DNA of 64,000 bases from Treponema sp. (GTDB lineage Bacteria > Spirochaetota > Spirochaetia > Treponematales > Breznakiellaceae). The notes beneath the pieces are model-generated. The model had not been told where the DNA came from and did not search any database. It was given only the letters and a program-made list of their open reading frames with translations. Shown in pieces: positions 34,084-43,060 of this stretch (positions are counted from its first letter, which is position 1; the number at the start of each line of letters is the position of its first letter). The stretch is from the NCBI GenBank assembly GCA_009782555.1, contig WRIV01000001.1, positions 124,001-188,000 on the forward strand, given 5' to 3'. The translations under genes were made by a program, and so were the position numbers.

Positions 34084-34791
34084 TTATTTTTCACCTGTTA
34101 ATTCCTCGGCAATTAATTCCGCCTGTTTCAAAACCGTTTCAGTTGCAAGCATTTGCATATCAGGCGGGTAACCGTATTGCCGTAAAATTCTTTTTACAAT
34201 AACTTTTAATTTTGCCTTAACGCTTTCTTTTATTGTCCAGTCAATAGAAGCGTTTTCTTTGACCTTTTTGTACAGTACAACAGCAAGTTCACGGAGTTTA
34301 TCCTGTTTCATTAGCTGTTTTGCACTGTCATTATCTGCAATGGCGGTATAAAACGCATATTCCGCATCTGTCAGCCCCATTTCGCAGGGCTCTTTGTCCA
34401 TTTTATGAATTTCTTTTGATAATTCGATAAGCTCTTCGATAACTTCTGTGGCGGTAATGATTTTATTATGATATTTTTTGATAGAATTCTCGAGCACTTC
34501 CATAAGGTACGTCCATCGGGCGGTTTCCGGGACAAAAAATACATTTTCGGCCTTGTATTCGTCTTTATCTTCGGGGTCTGCCCCGGCGTATTCGCCTTTT
34601 CCGTTTTTTAGTTTTGCGTGAAGGTCTTCAAAAGCGTCTGAAATATATTTCAGGAATATTAAACCAAGGACGACATGCTTATATTCGGCGGCATCAATGT
34701 TTTTTCTGAGCTTATCAGCGGATTTCCAGAGCTGCTTTTCGAGTGGACTTTCAGTCCGAGGTTCGGCTTTGTTATCTTTGGTCTTTGCCAT
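34084..34791 (-). CDS. In-frame HsdM-HsdR deletion remnant of a type I restriction system
   Basis: 235 residues made of two unrelated ends. Residues 1 to about 96 are the start of a type I methylase subunit: [40 protein letters not shown] and [12 protein letters not shown]. From about residue 97 the sequence is the C-terminal helical domain of the HsdR restriction subunit: [59 protein letters not shown] and LRQYGYPP. The methylase motifs, HsdS, and the nuclease and helicase domains are all absent. One deletion from early hsdM into late hsdR, joined in frame near 34500, explains this. It overlaps proS by 20 nt and lacks a ribosome site. Residual function is not expected. Confidence 0.8.
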   Translation of the reverse strand: MAKTKDNKAEPRTESPLEKQLWKSADKLRKNIDAAEYKHVVLGLIFLKYISDAFEDLHAKLKNGKGEYAGADPEDKDEYKAENVFFVPETARWTYLMEVLENSIKKYHNKIITATEVIEELIELSKEIHKMDKEPCEMGLTDAEYAFYTAIADNDSAKQLMKQDKLRELAVVLYKKVKENASIDWTIKESVKAKLKVIVKRILRQYGYPPDMQMLATETVLKQAELIAEELTGEK

Positions 34792-36613
34792 TGGGCTGCA
34801 ATTGTAAAGCGTCGCTGACTGCACCGGCTATTTCCGCGGCGGTTCTGGTTAGAGGGATAAGCCGGGCTTCTTTTTCGCTGCGCTGTTTTACTTCTACCAT
34901 GCCGGCGGCAAGGTTTTTGTCCCCGGCTACTATCCGCCAGGGGATGCCCAGAAGATCGGCGTCGTTAAATTTAATTCCCGCCCTTTCATTCCGGTCATCA
35001 AGCAGAACTTCCACACCGGCCTGTTCCAATTCGCTTACCAGTTTATCGCAGGCTTCCTGAACCTGACCCTGATATTTAATGGGGATGATGATCGCATGGT
35101 AGGGGGCTGTCGACATGGGCCAGATGATTCCCTGCTCATCGTGGTGTTCTTCGATAATGCTGGCCAGGGTCCGGTCCAGTCCAATGCCGTAGCATCCCAT
35201 AAGGGGCATTTGGCTTTTTCCGTTTTCATCCAGATAGGAGACTCCCATGGACTGGGTGTACTTTTTGCCCAGCTTAAAAATATGGCCGAGTTCGTTCCCT
35301 TTTTTTTCGTAGAGTTCTCCGCCGCAGGCCTGGCAGCGGTCTCCTGCTTTAACGGTGCGGATATCGGCGGTAAACCAGGCGGAAAAATCTCTGCCGTAAG
35401 AGACGTGCCGGTAATGCTTGTCCTTTTCCAAAGCGCCGGTAACGGCATCGTTCATGCCGGTGATGGTTTGGTCGATGATAACAGGTACGGTGTCCAGGCC
35501 CACGGGACCGGCAAAACCAACCGGCGCTCCGGTGATCCGATCCACATCGGTATCTGCCGCCAGGTTCACTTCCGCCGCTTTAAGAACCGCGGCAAGTTTT
35601 ACTTCGTTTACGTCCAGGTCCCCCCGGATTGCCACGGCAAAAAAAGCTTCTCCGTAACATGCGGGCGCTCCGGGGGCGGCCTTGCGCTTGATTAATGTCT
35701 TACAGCCCGGAGCAGAGGAAAGATCCAATTCCACATTTATAGCTTTGTAGATCAAGGTTTTGATAAGATTCTTTGCATCGGTTTTTAGGAAAGCGCAGAG
35801 TTCTTCGATGGTTTTTATTTCCGGGGTGTCGATCTTTTCGACCGGAAGGATATGGGACGCCGCTGTCTGCACCTGGGAAAGCGGGGTAAAATCCGGTTTA
35901 CATTCAGCCTTTTCCACATTGGCCGAATAGCCGCAGTTTTTACAAAGAAGGAGGGTGTTGTCTCCAATTTCACTCTCTACCATAAATTCTTCTGACCCCG
36001 AACCGCCCATGGCTCCCGAATCAGCCCGAACAGGAATTACCGTAAGGCCGCAGCGTTCAAAAATCCGCCGGTAGGCACGGCCCTGGGCCTGGTAGTGTTT
36101 ATCCAGATTTTCCTCGCTGGCATGGAAGGAATAGGCATCTTTCATAGTAAATTCCCGGCCCCGCATAACACCGTAACGGGGGCGGATTTCATCCCGGTAC
36201 TTGGTGTTGATCTGGTAGAGCGAAAGGGGAAGCTGGCGATAGCTGGAAAGCTCGTCCCGAACGATGCTGGTAACAGCTTCTTCTGCCGTGGGGGACACTA
36301 CAAAATCCGAACCCAGCCGGTTCTTTAGCCGCAGCAGTGATTCTCCCATGGAATCCCAGCGGCCCGATTCTTTCCACAGTTCGCCGGGCACTATCACGGT
36401 GGACTTTATTTCCAGGGAACCGATGGCGTTCATTTCTTCCCGGACGATCCTTTCTACTTTGCGGAAGGACCGCAGCCCCAGGGGCAGGTAGGCAAAGAGG
36501 CCGTTGGAAAGCTTGCGGATCATTCCGGCGCGGAACATTAGCTGGTGGCTGGCAATGACTGCATCGCCGGGTACTTCCCGCAGGGTAGGGATAAAGGTTT
36601 GGGAAAATTTCAT
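34772..36613 (-). CDS. proS: Prolyl-tRNA synthetase, bacterial type with editing insert
   Basis: 613 residues. A class II aminoacyl-tRNA synthetase: N-terminal motif 1 region [19 protein letters not shown], motif 2 region with [20 protein letters not shown], a YbaK-like editing insert between about 225 and 395, and motif 3 region [20 protein letters not shown]. The C-terminal anticodon-binding domain has [20 protein letters not shown]. Charges tRNA-Pro and clears misacylated Ala-tRNA-Pro through the insert. It begins 5 nt after the VWA gene on the same strand. Confidence 0.97.
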   Translation of the reverse strand: MKFSQTFIPTLREVPGDAVIASHQLMFRAGMIRKLSNGLFAYLPLGLRSFRKVERIVREEMNAIGSLEIKSTVIVPGELWKESGRWDSMGESLLRLKNRLGSDFVVSPTAEEAVTSIVRDELSSYRQLPLSLYQINTKYRDEIRPRYGVMRGREFTMKDAYSFHASEENLDKHYQAQGRAYRRIFERCGLTVIPVRADSGAMGGSGSEEFMVESEIGDNTLLLCKNCGYSANVEKAECKPDFTPLSQVQTAASHILPVEKIDTPEIKTIEELCAFLKTDAKNLIKTLIYKAINVELDLSSAPGCKTLIKRKAAPGAPACYGEAFFAVAIRGDLDVNEVKLAAVLKAAEVNLAADTDVDRITGAPVGFAGPVGLDTVPVIIDQTITGMNDAVTGALEKDKHYRHVSYGRDFSAWFTADIRTVKAGDRCQACGGELYEKKGNELGHIFKLGKKYTQSMGVSYLDENGKSQMPLMGCYGIGLDRTLASIIEEHHDEQGIIWPMSTAPYHAIIIPIKYQGQVQEACDKLVSELEQAGVEVLLDDRNERAGIKFNDADLLGIPWRIVAGDKNLAAGMVEVKQRSEKEARLIPLTRTAAEIAGAVSDALQLQPNGKDQR

Positions 36614-36618
36614 TTTGC

Positions 36619-37746
36619 CTACCGCACCGTGATCCGCACCAGACCGCCGTTAGCCAGTCCAATTACTCCTTTAAGAGGATGAGTTCCGGGTTTTTTGTAG
36701 GGTGAGTTTTCTGCGATAGCCTGGGGATTCATGGTTTGTATGTTTATCCCAAAAAGGCTCCGCTGGATACGGAACACCTGGCTGTTTTCGTCGCCTATGC
36801 CGGGAAGAACTGCCGCCGGACAGTTCAGCGTAAGTCCTCCCAGGGCCGGAATCTGTTTAATCAGCGTTTCTTTTTCATCGGTAATTACAAGCTCCTTGGT
36901 TTTAAAAGCCTTTCTAAAAAATACCAGCAGAAGAATCAACAGAAGGAGGAGGATCAGAAAACCAGCTATAAGTACCGGCAGGGAAATGCCCAGCGAACCG
37001 GCAAGCCGCCGGAAGAAACCCATAACACCGGCATTGCGCTCCTCTTCCAGACGGCGTTCTTCTTCCAGCCTGCGCTCCTCTTCTTCCAGTTCGCTGACCC
37101 GTCCGCTGATATCTGTTCCGATCAGATCCGAATCGGTGGTCAGTAGTTCCGAACCGGGAATGAGTCCGGCTATGTCCTGGGCAGCAGTTTGGCCACCTAT
37201 GCCGATTATATAAAGAAACCAGCTTCCCCGGGAAATTCTTTCCCCAAGGGATTTAAAGCGCTCATCTACGGAAAGATTTACTCCCCGGTATTTGCTGCCC
37301 GGATGGGGAGCATTAAGGCCGTCGGTAATAAAGAGAATAACCCGCCTGGTTTCGGTTTTTTCCTGCCGTTCTATAATTTCAGCAGTTTTTTCCATGGCCA
37401 TACCTATGTCAGTAAAATCGTCGGTTGGTTCCAGCCGCCGCAGATCCGCTTTTAGGGCTGCCTTGTCGGAGTCGGAATTAATGGTTCGCGTAAACTGCTC
37501 CCTTGCAGTTGTACCAAAGAGTACCAGGGTAAAATCGTCTCCGTTTTTAAGAAGGCCGTCGATTATTTCCTGGTCCAGGTATGTTTTTACATTGGTAAAT
37601 TTATTATCCTCATCCATGCTTCCTGAGACATCGAGGATTACAAAGATATCCCTCCTTTTTGCATCCCGGTCTGCCTGGGTTTGGGCAAAAAGAAAGCTGG
37701 AAATAAAAAAAAATAACCCGGCAAGAACGACAGGGATTTTTTTCAT
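36619..37746 (-). CDS. Secreted VWA-domain protein with C-terminal membrane anchor
   Basis: 375 residues. A signal peptide (to about FLFAQ) leads into a von Willebrand A domain with a complete metal site, ILDVSGSMDE (Asp39, Ser41, Ser43), TDIG and FITDGLN. Then come a charged repeat EEEERRLEEERRLEEER, a transmembrane helix (about 250-275, rich in Leu and Ile), and a cytoplasmic tail of ~95 residues. The VWA part therefore lies in the periplasm. AAGGAG precedes the ATG. It sits in front of proS and diverges from mlaE. BatA/BatB-like proteins pair VWA domains with MoxR ATPases; the MoxR/DUF58 operon in this window is 23 kb away, so a link is only possible. Confidence 0.85.
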   Translation of the reverse strand: MKKIPVVLAGLFFFISSFLFAQTQADRDAKRRDIFVILDVSGSMDEDNKFTNVKTYLDQEIIDGLLKNGDDFTLVLFGTTAREQFTRTINSDSDKAALKADLRRLEPTDDFTDIGMAMEKTAEIIERQEKTETRRVILFITDGLNAPHPGSKYRGVNLSVDERFKSLGERISRGSWFLYIIGIGGQTAAQDIAGLIPGSELLTTDSDLIGTDISGRVSELEEEERRLEEERRLEEERNAGVMGFFRRLAGSLGISLPVLIAGFLILLLLLILLLVFFRKAFKTKELVITDEKETLIKQIPALGGLTLNCPAAVLPGIGDENSQVFRIQRSLFGINIQTMNPQAIAENSPYKKPGTHPLKGVIGLANGGLVRITVR

Positions 37747-37776
37747 GTATTTCTCCTTATTAAATTCGGTGGAAAC

Positions 37777-37805
37777 AGTATATCGGAATTTTGGTAATAA
37801 AGCAA
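37777..37805 (-). promoter_or_regulatory. Sigma70-type promoter of the VWA-proS operon
   Basis: Minus strand: TTGCTT (37805-37800), 17-nt spacer, TATACT (37782-37777), then 30 nt with AAGGAG to the VWA ATG. The -35 box touches the divergent mlaE start codon. Confidence 0.5.
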
Positions 37806-38650
37806 TGGATAGGCGGTCTCCGAGCCGGAAGAATAACGGGCTTTTTTGGCAATACTGGAATTGGGACCTTTATGTATGCTACACTTTTTCCAAGGTGCAT
37901 GCTTTCTTTGCAGAAGTATCCTATACTCTGGGTTTCTTTGCCAGAACCTTAAAAGGGGTCGGCGCTTTTGTTTTCCGGGGAAAAGCGTCCCGCAAGATTC
38001 TTATCATGCAGATTCTTTTTACCTTTGTGGATGCCCTGGGGCTTTCCATTCTGCTGGCAGTTGGTATTGGGGCGGCGGTAAATATAATCGGCCTCCCTTA
38101 CCTGACCATAATAGGCCAGCAAAGGATGATCTACCCCCTGCTTATCATCATGATCACCCGGGAACTGGGACCCCTTCTTACGGCCTTTATTATCATCGCC
38201 CGGTCCGCCACGGCCATCGCCACCGAAGTGGCCACCATGGTCATTTCCCACGAAGTAGAAGCCTATATCTCCGTCGGGGTGGATCCCATAGAACACCTGG
38301 CGGTTCCCCGTTTTCTGGGGGTTACCATTTCTCTTTTTTTGCTGAATATTTATTTTTCCATTTTCGGCCTGGCAGGGTCTTTTGCGGTGGCCCAGTTTTT
38401 TAACCCGATGTCTCCTTCAATATACTTTACCCGCATTCTGGGAGAACTAGCTATCCATGACATTATCGTTTCAGCGGCCAAGAGTATCATCTTTGGGATG
38501 ATCATATCGATCATGGCAATCCTGCAGGGCTTTGGCGTGGAACGGGCCAGTACGGAGATACCTGTGGCGGGCCTTAAGGCGGTGGGTTCTTCTTTTCTTT
38601 GGGTAATCATTGCGGACATTATCATCTGTGCGCTGTACTATATGAGGTAG
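37805..38650 (+). CDS. mlaE: MlaE-family lipid-transport permease
   Basis: 281 residues, an MlaE/YrbE permease of an MCE-type ABC transporter. After a ~50-residue N-terminal part come five or six hydrophobic segments with the family marks ELGPLLTAFIIIARSATAIA, ATEVATMVISHEVEAYISVG, DPIEHLAVPRFLG and LKAVGSSFLWVIIADI. The frame is open far upstream, antisense to the VWA gene; I start at ATG 37805, where homology plausibly begins. A ribosome site is not clear. First gene of mlaE-mlaF-mlaD-lipoprotein, moving phospholipids between membranes. Confidence 0.9.
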   Translation: MDRRSPSRKNNGLFWQYWNWDLYVCYTFSKVHAFFAEVSYTLGFFARTLKGVGAFVFRGKASRKILIMQILFTFVDALGLSILLAVGIGAAVNIIGLPYLTIIGQQRMIYPLLIIMITRELGPLLTAFIIIARSATAIATEVATMVISHEVEAYISVGVDPIEHLAVPRFLGVTISLFLLNIYFSIFGLAGSFAVAQFFNPMSPSIYFTRILGELAIHDIIVSAAKSIIFGMIISIMAILQGFGVERASTEIPVAGLKAVGSSFLWVIIADIIICALYYMR

Positions 38651-38651
38651 C

Positions 38652-39380
38652 ATGGAAATTCTAAATTTGAAGGGCATTTCTTTTTCTTCCCAGAATAACC
38701 AAATCATCAACCAGATAAATCTGAATATTGAGGAAGGAAAAACCACCGCCCTGGTGGGTCCTTCGGGCTGCGGAAAGAGTACCCTCCTGAAACTCTGCGC
38801 GGGCCTGATCATTCCTTCTGCGGGCGAGGTTTTCTACCGGGGCATGAACATTACCGCCATGAACCGGTCCCAAAATCTGGATTTTCGCAGGGAAAGCGCT
38901 TTTGTTTTTCAGGATTCGGCCCTTTGGGCCAACCAGAGCCTCCAGCAAATTTTGGATCTTCCCCTTAGAATACATTTTCCGGAAATGAACAGAGAAGAAC
39001 GGCAGCAGCGTATAGCCGAAGTGATGAAAACCGTAGGGTACAAACGGAGCCTGCTGATCCGTCCCGCCAGCCTTTCCATGGGCGAACAAAAACTTATTGC
39101 CTTTGGGCGGGCCATGCTGTGCAGGCCCACACTGCTCTTTCTGGATGAATGGATCGAATCGCTGGATGATAACGCCGCCCGCCGGCTTATCTCTCTTGTA
39201 AAAGACCAAAAGCTGCATGATAATACAATTATATTTGTCAGCCACGATGTAAGGATAATCCGTGATTTGGCGGACTATGTGGTTATGCTGGTGGGTGGTT
39301 ATATTTATACCATAATGACCCATGAGCAGATCAACGATGACAGGGATCTCTCGGACCTGATTGAAAAGGGTATTACCTGA
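38652..39380 (+). CDS. mlaF: MlaF-family ABC transporter ATPase
   Basis: 242 residues. Walker A GPSGCGKSTLLKLC, Q-loop in FVFQDSALWANQSL, signature LSMGEQKLIAFGRAM (the canonical LSGGQ with Met and Glu), Walker B LLFLDEWIESLDD and switch His in FVSHDVRII. The Trp after the Walker B Glu (DEW) is unusual, most ABC ATPases having Pro or Ala there. It begins 1 nt after mlaE and its stop overlaps mlaD. Powers the MlaE permease. Confidence 0.93.
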   Translation: MEILNLKGISFSSQNNQIINQINLNIEEGKTTALVGPSGCGKSTLLKLCAGLIIPSAGEVFYRGMNITAMNRSQNLDFRRESAFVFQDSALWANQSLQQILDLPLRIHFPEMNREERQQRIAEVMKTVGYKRSLLIRPASLSMGEQKLIAFGRAMLCRPTLLFLDEWIESLDDNAARRLISLVKDQKLHDNTIIFVSHDVRIIRDLADYVVMLVGGYIYTIMTHEQINDDRDLSDLIEKGIT

Positions 39381-40237
39381 TGAAATTCAGAATACGGTAT
39401 GCGGATCAGATGGTTGGCATTCTAATTATTGCGGCCCTGATTTCTCTGGTTTTTGTAATTTTTATGCTGGGCAGTACCCAGCGCTGGTTTTCCAAAAAAC
39501 ACAGCTATAAAACCTTTGCAGTCAGCGCTTCGGGCTTAAGTCAAAATATGGATGTAACCTGCCGGGGGTATCCCATCGGTAAAGTTAAATCCTTTGAGCT
39601 TACCGAAGATAACCGGATAATGGTGATCTTTACTATTCTGAATGAATTCCATGACAGGGCCAGGGTAGGTTCCTTGGCAGAAATAATAGAAAGTCCCATA
39701 GGCTTGGGAGCCAGATTTATTTTTTACCCCGGCCTGGGCGAAGGACTGGAAGAGGGGGCTCTGGTGCCCCTGCATGATTCGCCGGAGGGAAAGAATTATC
39801 TTTCCCGGGGTCTGGCATTTATTCCGCCCCAGGATGATGCCATCGCCGCCGTCCTGGAAAAGGTATTTTCCGTGTTGGATGATCTGAAAATAACCATGGA
39901 AGGAATTAACGTCGGCCCCAATGAAAGATCCGCCACTGCTCTGGGACAAACCATTGCCAATATTCAATCGATTACCGCCAGCCTTGCCGCGGGTGATTCT
40001 ATTGATTCTTTGGATGCGGTCCTTGCTTCTCTGGCACAGACCATGGATTCTATAGAGAAAACAGCCGCCATCCTTCCCCGGGATATGCCTGCGCTCCTTA
40101 TCAGAGTATCGACCACCCTCCAGTCCGTCGAGGATATACTTATTTCCCTGCGGAACAATCCCCTTTTAAGAAGAGGTATCCCTGAGCATGCGGAAATTGA
40201 TTCCAGCGGGACCAATCCCCGGAACATACAGTTTTAG
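39380..40237 (+). CDS. mlaD: MlaD-type MCE-domain substrate-binding protein
   Basis: 285 residues. One N-terminal transmembrane helix (MVGILIIAALISLVFVIFML, about 11-30) then an MCE domain (about 45-135): GLSQNMDVTCRGYPIGKVKS, SPIGLGARFIFYPG. The long helical region to the C-terminus (about 150-270) is heptad-like, as in larger MCE proteins that form a tube across the periplasm. The start overlaps mlaF (TGATG). With MlaE and MlaF it makes the inner-membrane lipid transporter. Confidence 0.88.
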   Translation: MKFRIRYADQMVGILIIAALISLVFVIFMLGSTQRWFSKKHSYKTFAVSASGLSQNMDVTCRGYPIGKVKSFELTEDNRIMVIFTILNEFHDRARVGSLAEIIESPIGLGARFIFYPGLGEGLEEGALVPLHDSPEGKNYLSRGLAFIPPQDDAIAAVLEKVFSVLDDLKITMEGINVGPNERSATALGQTIANIQSITASLAAGDSIDSLDAVLASLAQTMDSIEKTAAILPRDMPALLIRVSTTLQSVEDILISLRNNPLLRRGIPEHAEIDSSGTNPRNIQF

Positions 40238-40257
40238 CAAAGCATGGAGAATTAAAT

Positions 40258-41109
40258 TTGAAAAAAATACAGGCTGTTTTTCTTTTATTATCATTGATGT
40301 TTGCTTCCTGTTCCTCTGCTCCCCAACGGCCTGTAGAAGTTTTTACTGTTCAATCCATGGCTGATACCCTGATAGGCCAGGCCAACAGAGAAGCGGATCA
40401 AGGCAATTATGCTGAGGCGCTGAACCTGTTAAACGAAGCATGGCGGCTGGCGGTAATCACCGACCGGCCCGCCCTGCGGATTCGGGTAAACATGGCCCGG
40501 GCAAATGCTCACTATTCTCTGGGCCGGATCGAGGAGGCGGAAAAGATATGGCGGGAAGCGGAGATGGAGGCGAATTTTACCCGGGAACCGATGCTTGCCT
40601 CGGCCAGCCGGGTATTCCAGGCCAGAAGTTTGCTTCTGTCCGGTAAGGCTAACCCGGAAGAAATCCTCGCCCTGGTTCAAAGTGAGCAGAATAACTTAAA
40701 GTCCGATAAATTGCTCTATGCCATGAGCTGGACCGTAAAAGGTATGGCGGAAAAAGATCTGGGCCGTTATGAAGATGCGGAACAGTCCATAATGAATGCC
40801 CTTTCCATTCATAACAAAGAACGCTACCTGGAACAGGCCGGCTATGACTGGTACCTGATCGCTTCGATCCGTTCCGTGGCAGGGAACCACAGGGCCGCTG
40901 TAGAAGCATTGTTCCAGGCCCTGAACTTTGACCGCCGGGCGGAAAATTCTTATGGAATTGCCATGGACTGGGCAGCCATGGGCGATGTGTCCCGCAATAT
41001 CGGGAACGAAAATTTTGCCGTCATGTCCTGGCGCCGTTCAGCGGAAATCTTTCGTGCCATAAACAAAAACGCCCTGGCCGAAGAAGTAGAGAGCCGAATT
41101 CACCGGTAG
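40258..41109 (+). CDS. TPR-like lipoprotein of the mla operon
   Basis: 283 residues from a TTG start with GGAGA 7 nt upstream. Signal peptide ends LMFASC, so it is a lipoprotein. The mature part contains about five helical pairs with TPR character (ADQGNYAEALNLLNEAWRLA, GRYEDAEQSIMNALSIHNKE, NHRAAVEALFQALNFDRRAE). No MlaC or MlaA gene is present in the operon; this protein fills the position of a periplasmic or outer-membrane partner. That it binds lipid or the MCE protein is inference from gene order. A hairpin follows at 41137. Confidence 0.8.
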   Translation: MKKIQAVFLLLSLMFASCSSAPQRPVEVFTVQSMADTLIGQANREADQGNYAEALNLLNEAWRLAVITDRPALRIRVNMARANAHYSLGRIEEAEKIWREAEMEANFTREPMLASASRVFQARSLLLSGKANPEEILALVQSEQNNLKSDKLLYAMSWTVKGMAEKDLGRYEDAEQSIMNALSIHNKERYLEQAGYDWYLIASIRSVAGNHRAAVEALFQALNFDRRAENSYGIAMDWAAMGDVSRNIGNENFAVMSWRRSAEIFRAINKNALAEEVESRIHR

Positions 41110-41136
41110 AGAGACAGAAGAGTTTACCGATGGGCC

Positions 41137-41163
41137 TTTTCCAAACCTAAAAGTTTTGGAAAA
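41137..41163. terminator. Bidirectional hairpin between mla operon and convergent gene
   Basis: TTTTCCAAA (41137-41145) pairs with TTTGGAAAA (41155-41163) across a 9-nt loop. It lies between the stop codons of two convergent genes. The AT-rich ends can supply U-tracts on both strands. Confidence 0.5.
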
Positions 41164-41172
41164 ACCTCTAAA

Positions 41173-42186
41173 TTACTGATACATAATCAGGTAAGGCCGG
41201 GGGATTAGATCATTCACTTCCTGGGGAGATAGGAGGGGATCATCGTAGCCCGCACCGGGGATGTTAAAGTTGTAAAACAGCTTAAAACCCTTGACGGGCA
41301 TATTCTTTGCCAGGGCATTGTAGGCATAAGTGCTGCGTTTAAGGGGGGGGCTGCCGAAACCATCGGCGCAGTGAACCAGGATCACGTTTTGATACCCGGT
41401 CCGGACATTGTTTCTGTCCTCTATCATATTGTAATGAAACTGATGTATTACCAGCATTCGTTCCCCCGGCAGGCGGTGCTTTTTCAGATATTCAGACATA
41501 ATTTCCTGGGTCTGGTTTATTTCTTCGGCGTTAACGCTGCCGATATATTTCATCGGTTTGTCGGTGCGCCATTCCGGATCCAAGGCCAGATGAACATTGG
41601 GATAGTGCAGATAGGGCAGCATTGTTTTTAGGGAATCAATAGGATCATGGCGGCCAATTTGGTGATCGATAAAAATGAGCATATTGCGTTCCAGAGCAAA
41701 GCGAATATATGTTTGAAGCACCGCATCGGAAATATAGCCTATGTTCCCTCCTGGTTGTACGGTGCCATAGATGATGTAAAAAGCCTTGCAGACCCCCCGT
41801 TGGCCGTTTACTTCGTTGTATTCCGCCGCCAAAGCATTAAGGCGGGTGTTAAGATCATCCAGTTCATATCTGCCCAGGATTCCCATATTCTGCGAAAGGG
41901 GATGACCGTAAAAGGCGATGATGTCATTATTCAGAATGAGGGGCCGTATCCGGCTTTGAAGCCAGATACGGTTTTCCAATTCCGTTGCCGCCCAGTAGGG
42001 TTTGGCCCCTTCTCTAAACAGCCATTCACGATACTGAGCAGTATAATATAACGCAGGAAAAGGATCGGAATATTTCCTGTCAATAGCGGCTTGAGAAGGA
42101 TCGGTCCCGGCACTGAGCAAAAACAAGGACAAACAGAGAACCGGCAAAGGCGGCTTTGCTAACAAAGCCTTGAATAAACGGATCAT
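41173..42186 (-). CDS. Secreted protein, unknown, with C8/G8 homopolymer
   Basis: 337 residues from ATG 42186; an in-frame ATG at 42222 is the other candidate. The N-terminus is a signal peptide (LPVLCLSLFLLSAGTDPSQA). The mature part has alternating strand and helix patterns, such as NDIIAFYGHPLSQNMGILGR, FIDHQIGRHDPIDSL and HLALDPEWRTDKPMKYIGS, that could form a TIM barrel; no family is recognised. A run of eight C on the coding strand (41343-41350) lies in the codons for GSPPLK, where slippage would frameshift the last quarter. It diverges from the HExxH gene across 56 nt. Export is well supported, the function unknown. Confidence 0.65.
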   Translation of the reverse strand: MIRLFKALLAKPPLPVLCLSLFLLSAGTDPSQAAIDRKYSDPFPALYYTAQYREWLFREGAKPYWAATELENRIWLQSRIRPLILNNDIIAFYGHPLSQNMGILGRYELDDLNTRLNALAAEYNEVNGQRGVCKAFYIIYGTVQPGGNIGYISDAVLQTYIRFALERNMLIFIDHQIGRHDPIDSLKTMLPYLHYPNVHLALDPEWRTDKPMKYIGSVNAEEINQTQEIMSEYLKKHRLPGERMLVIHQFHYNMIEDRNNVRTGYQNVILVHCADGFGSPPLKRSTYAYNALAKNMPVKGFKLFYNFNIPGAGYDDPLLSPQEVNDLIPRPYLIMYQ

Positions 42187-42231
42187 TCTGTATTGACTAT
42201 CGGCATAATAGAGGTCTGCCATAATATCGGG

Positions 42232-42237
42232 TATAAT
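42232..42237 (+). promoter_or_regulatory. TATAAT box 5 nt before the HExxH gene
   Basis: A perfect -10 hexamer ends 5 nt before ATG 42243, with no ribosome site between, which suggests a leaderless transcript. A convincing -35 box is not seen. Confidence 0.4.
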
Positions 42238-42242
42238 GACTT

Positions 42243-43058
42243 ATGACTAACGACAAGCTAAAGAAGATTCTCCTTTCGATAACAGATGCCCCTCTTGAGT
42301 TTTCTGTAATCCTGTCGGGGAAAAAAAGCAGCAAGGTAAACGGGATTTATAAAACCGATACCAGGGAAATTGTCCTTCATAACCGCAATTTTTCCAGCGA
42401 TGCCACAGGAGAAAACCTTCTTGTCTATACGGCGATTCATGAATATGCCCATCACCTTCATTGCTGCGCCCGCGGGGGGAACCTTTCTTCCAAGGCGCAC
42501 ACTTCCGAATTCTGGGCAATATTCCACGAGCTTCTGGAAAAGGCTGAAAAAAAGAACATCTACCAGAATGTCTTTACCAACTCACCTGAACTGGAAAAAC
42601 TGACGATCTCCATTAAAAAGAAATTCCTGGAAGAAAACGGCAGCCTGGTAAAAGAACTGGGAAAGCAGCTTCTTAAAGCCAGCGACCTGTGTGATAAAAT
42701 AGGGGGCCGTTTTGAAGATTATGTAGACAGGGTGCTGCGAATCCCAAAAATCGCCGCCCATACGGCAATAAAAATGTTCCAGTACGATCTTGACCCAAGC
42801 CTTGGGGCGGATAATATGCGCTACCTGGCTGGTATCCGCAGCGAAGAAGATCGCAGCGGCGCACAAAAAGCCCTCCTTGCGGGAAAAAGCCCCGATTCGG
42901 TAAAGACCGCCCTTAAAACCCGAAGCGCTTCTACACTAACCCAAAGTGAAGAAGACCAAAAAGAGCGGCTGGAAAAAGAAAAAGTCCGGATTGAACGAAC
43001 AATCGGCACATTAAAAACTCGTCTTAAAGAAGTGGAAGAAGCGCTGAAAAAAATTTAA
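42243..43058 (+). CDS. Putative zinc metalloprotein (HExxH) with coiled-coil tail, unknown family
   Basis: 271 residues, no signal peptide. Residues about 64-72 read AIHEYAHHL, a gluzincin-type HExxH with an extra His; SEFWAIFHELL about 25 residues later could supply the third ligand. The middle is helical and basic. Residues about 225-271 form a coiled coil of Glu and Lys (EEDQKERLEKEKVRIERTIG). This resembles short cytoplasmic M48/SprT-like proteases only in the motif; I do not recognise the family. It diverges from a secreted protein and converges with rsmE 3 nt away. Protease activity is inferred from the motif. Confidence 0.65.
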   Translation: MTNDKLKKILLSITDAPLEFSVILSGKKSSKVNGIYKTDTREIVLHNRNFSSDATGENLLVYTAIHEYAHHLHCCARGGNLSSKAHTSEFWAIFHELLEKAEKKNIYQNVFTNSPELEKLTISIKKKFLEENGSLVKELGKQLLKASDLCDKIGGRFEDYVDRVLRIPKIAAHTAIKMFQYDLDPSLGADNMRYLAGIRSEEDRSGAQKALLAGKSPDSVKTALKTRSASTLTQSEEDQKERLEKEKVRIERTIGTLKTRLKEVEEALKKI

Positions 43059-43060
43059 CA

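Noticed and set aside
37292-37804. Upstream extension of the mlaE frame
   Set aside because: These ~170 codons lie antisense to the VWA gene and have no resemblance to MlaE; ATG 37805 is the better start.
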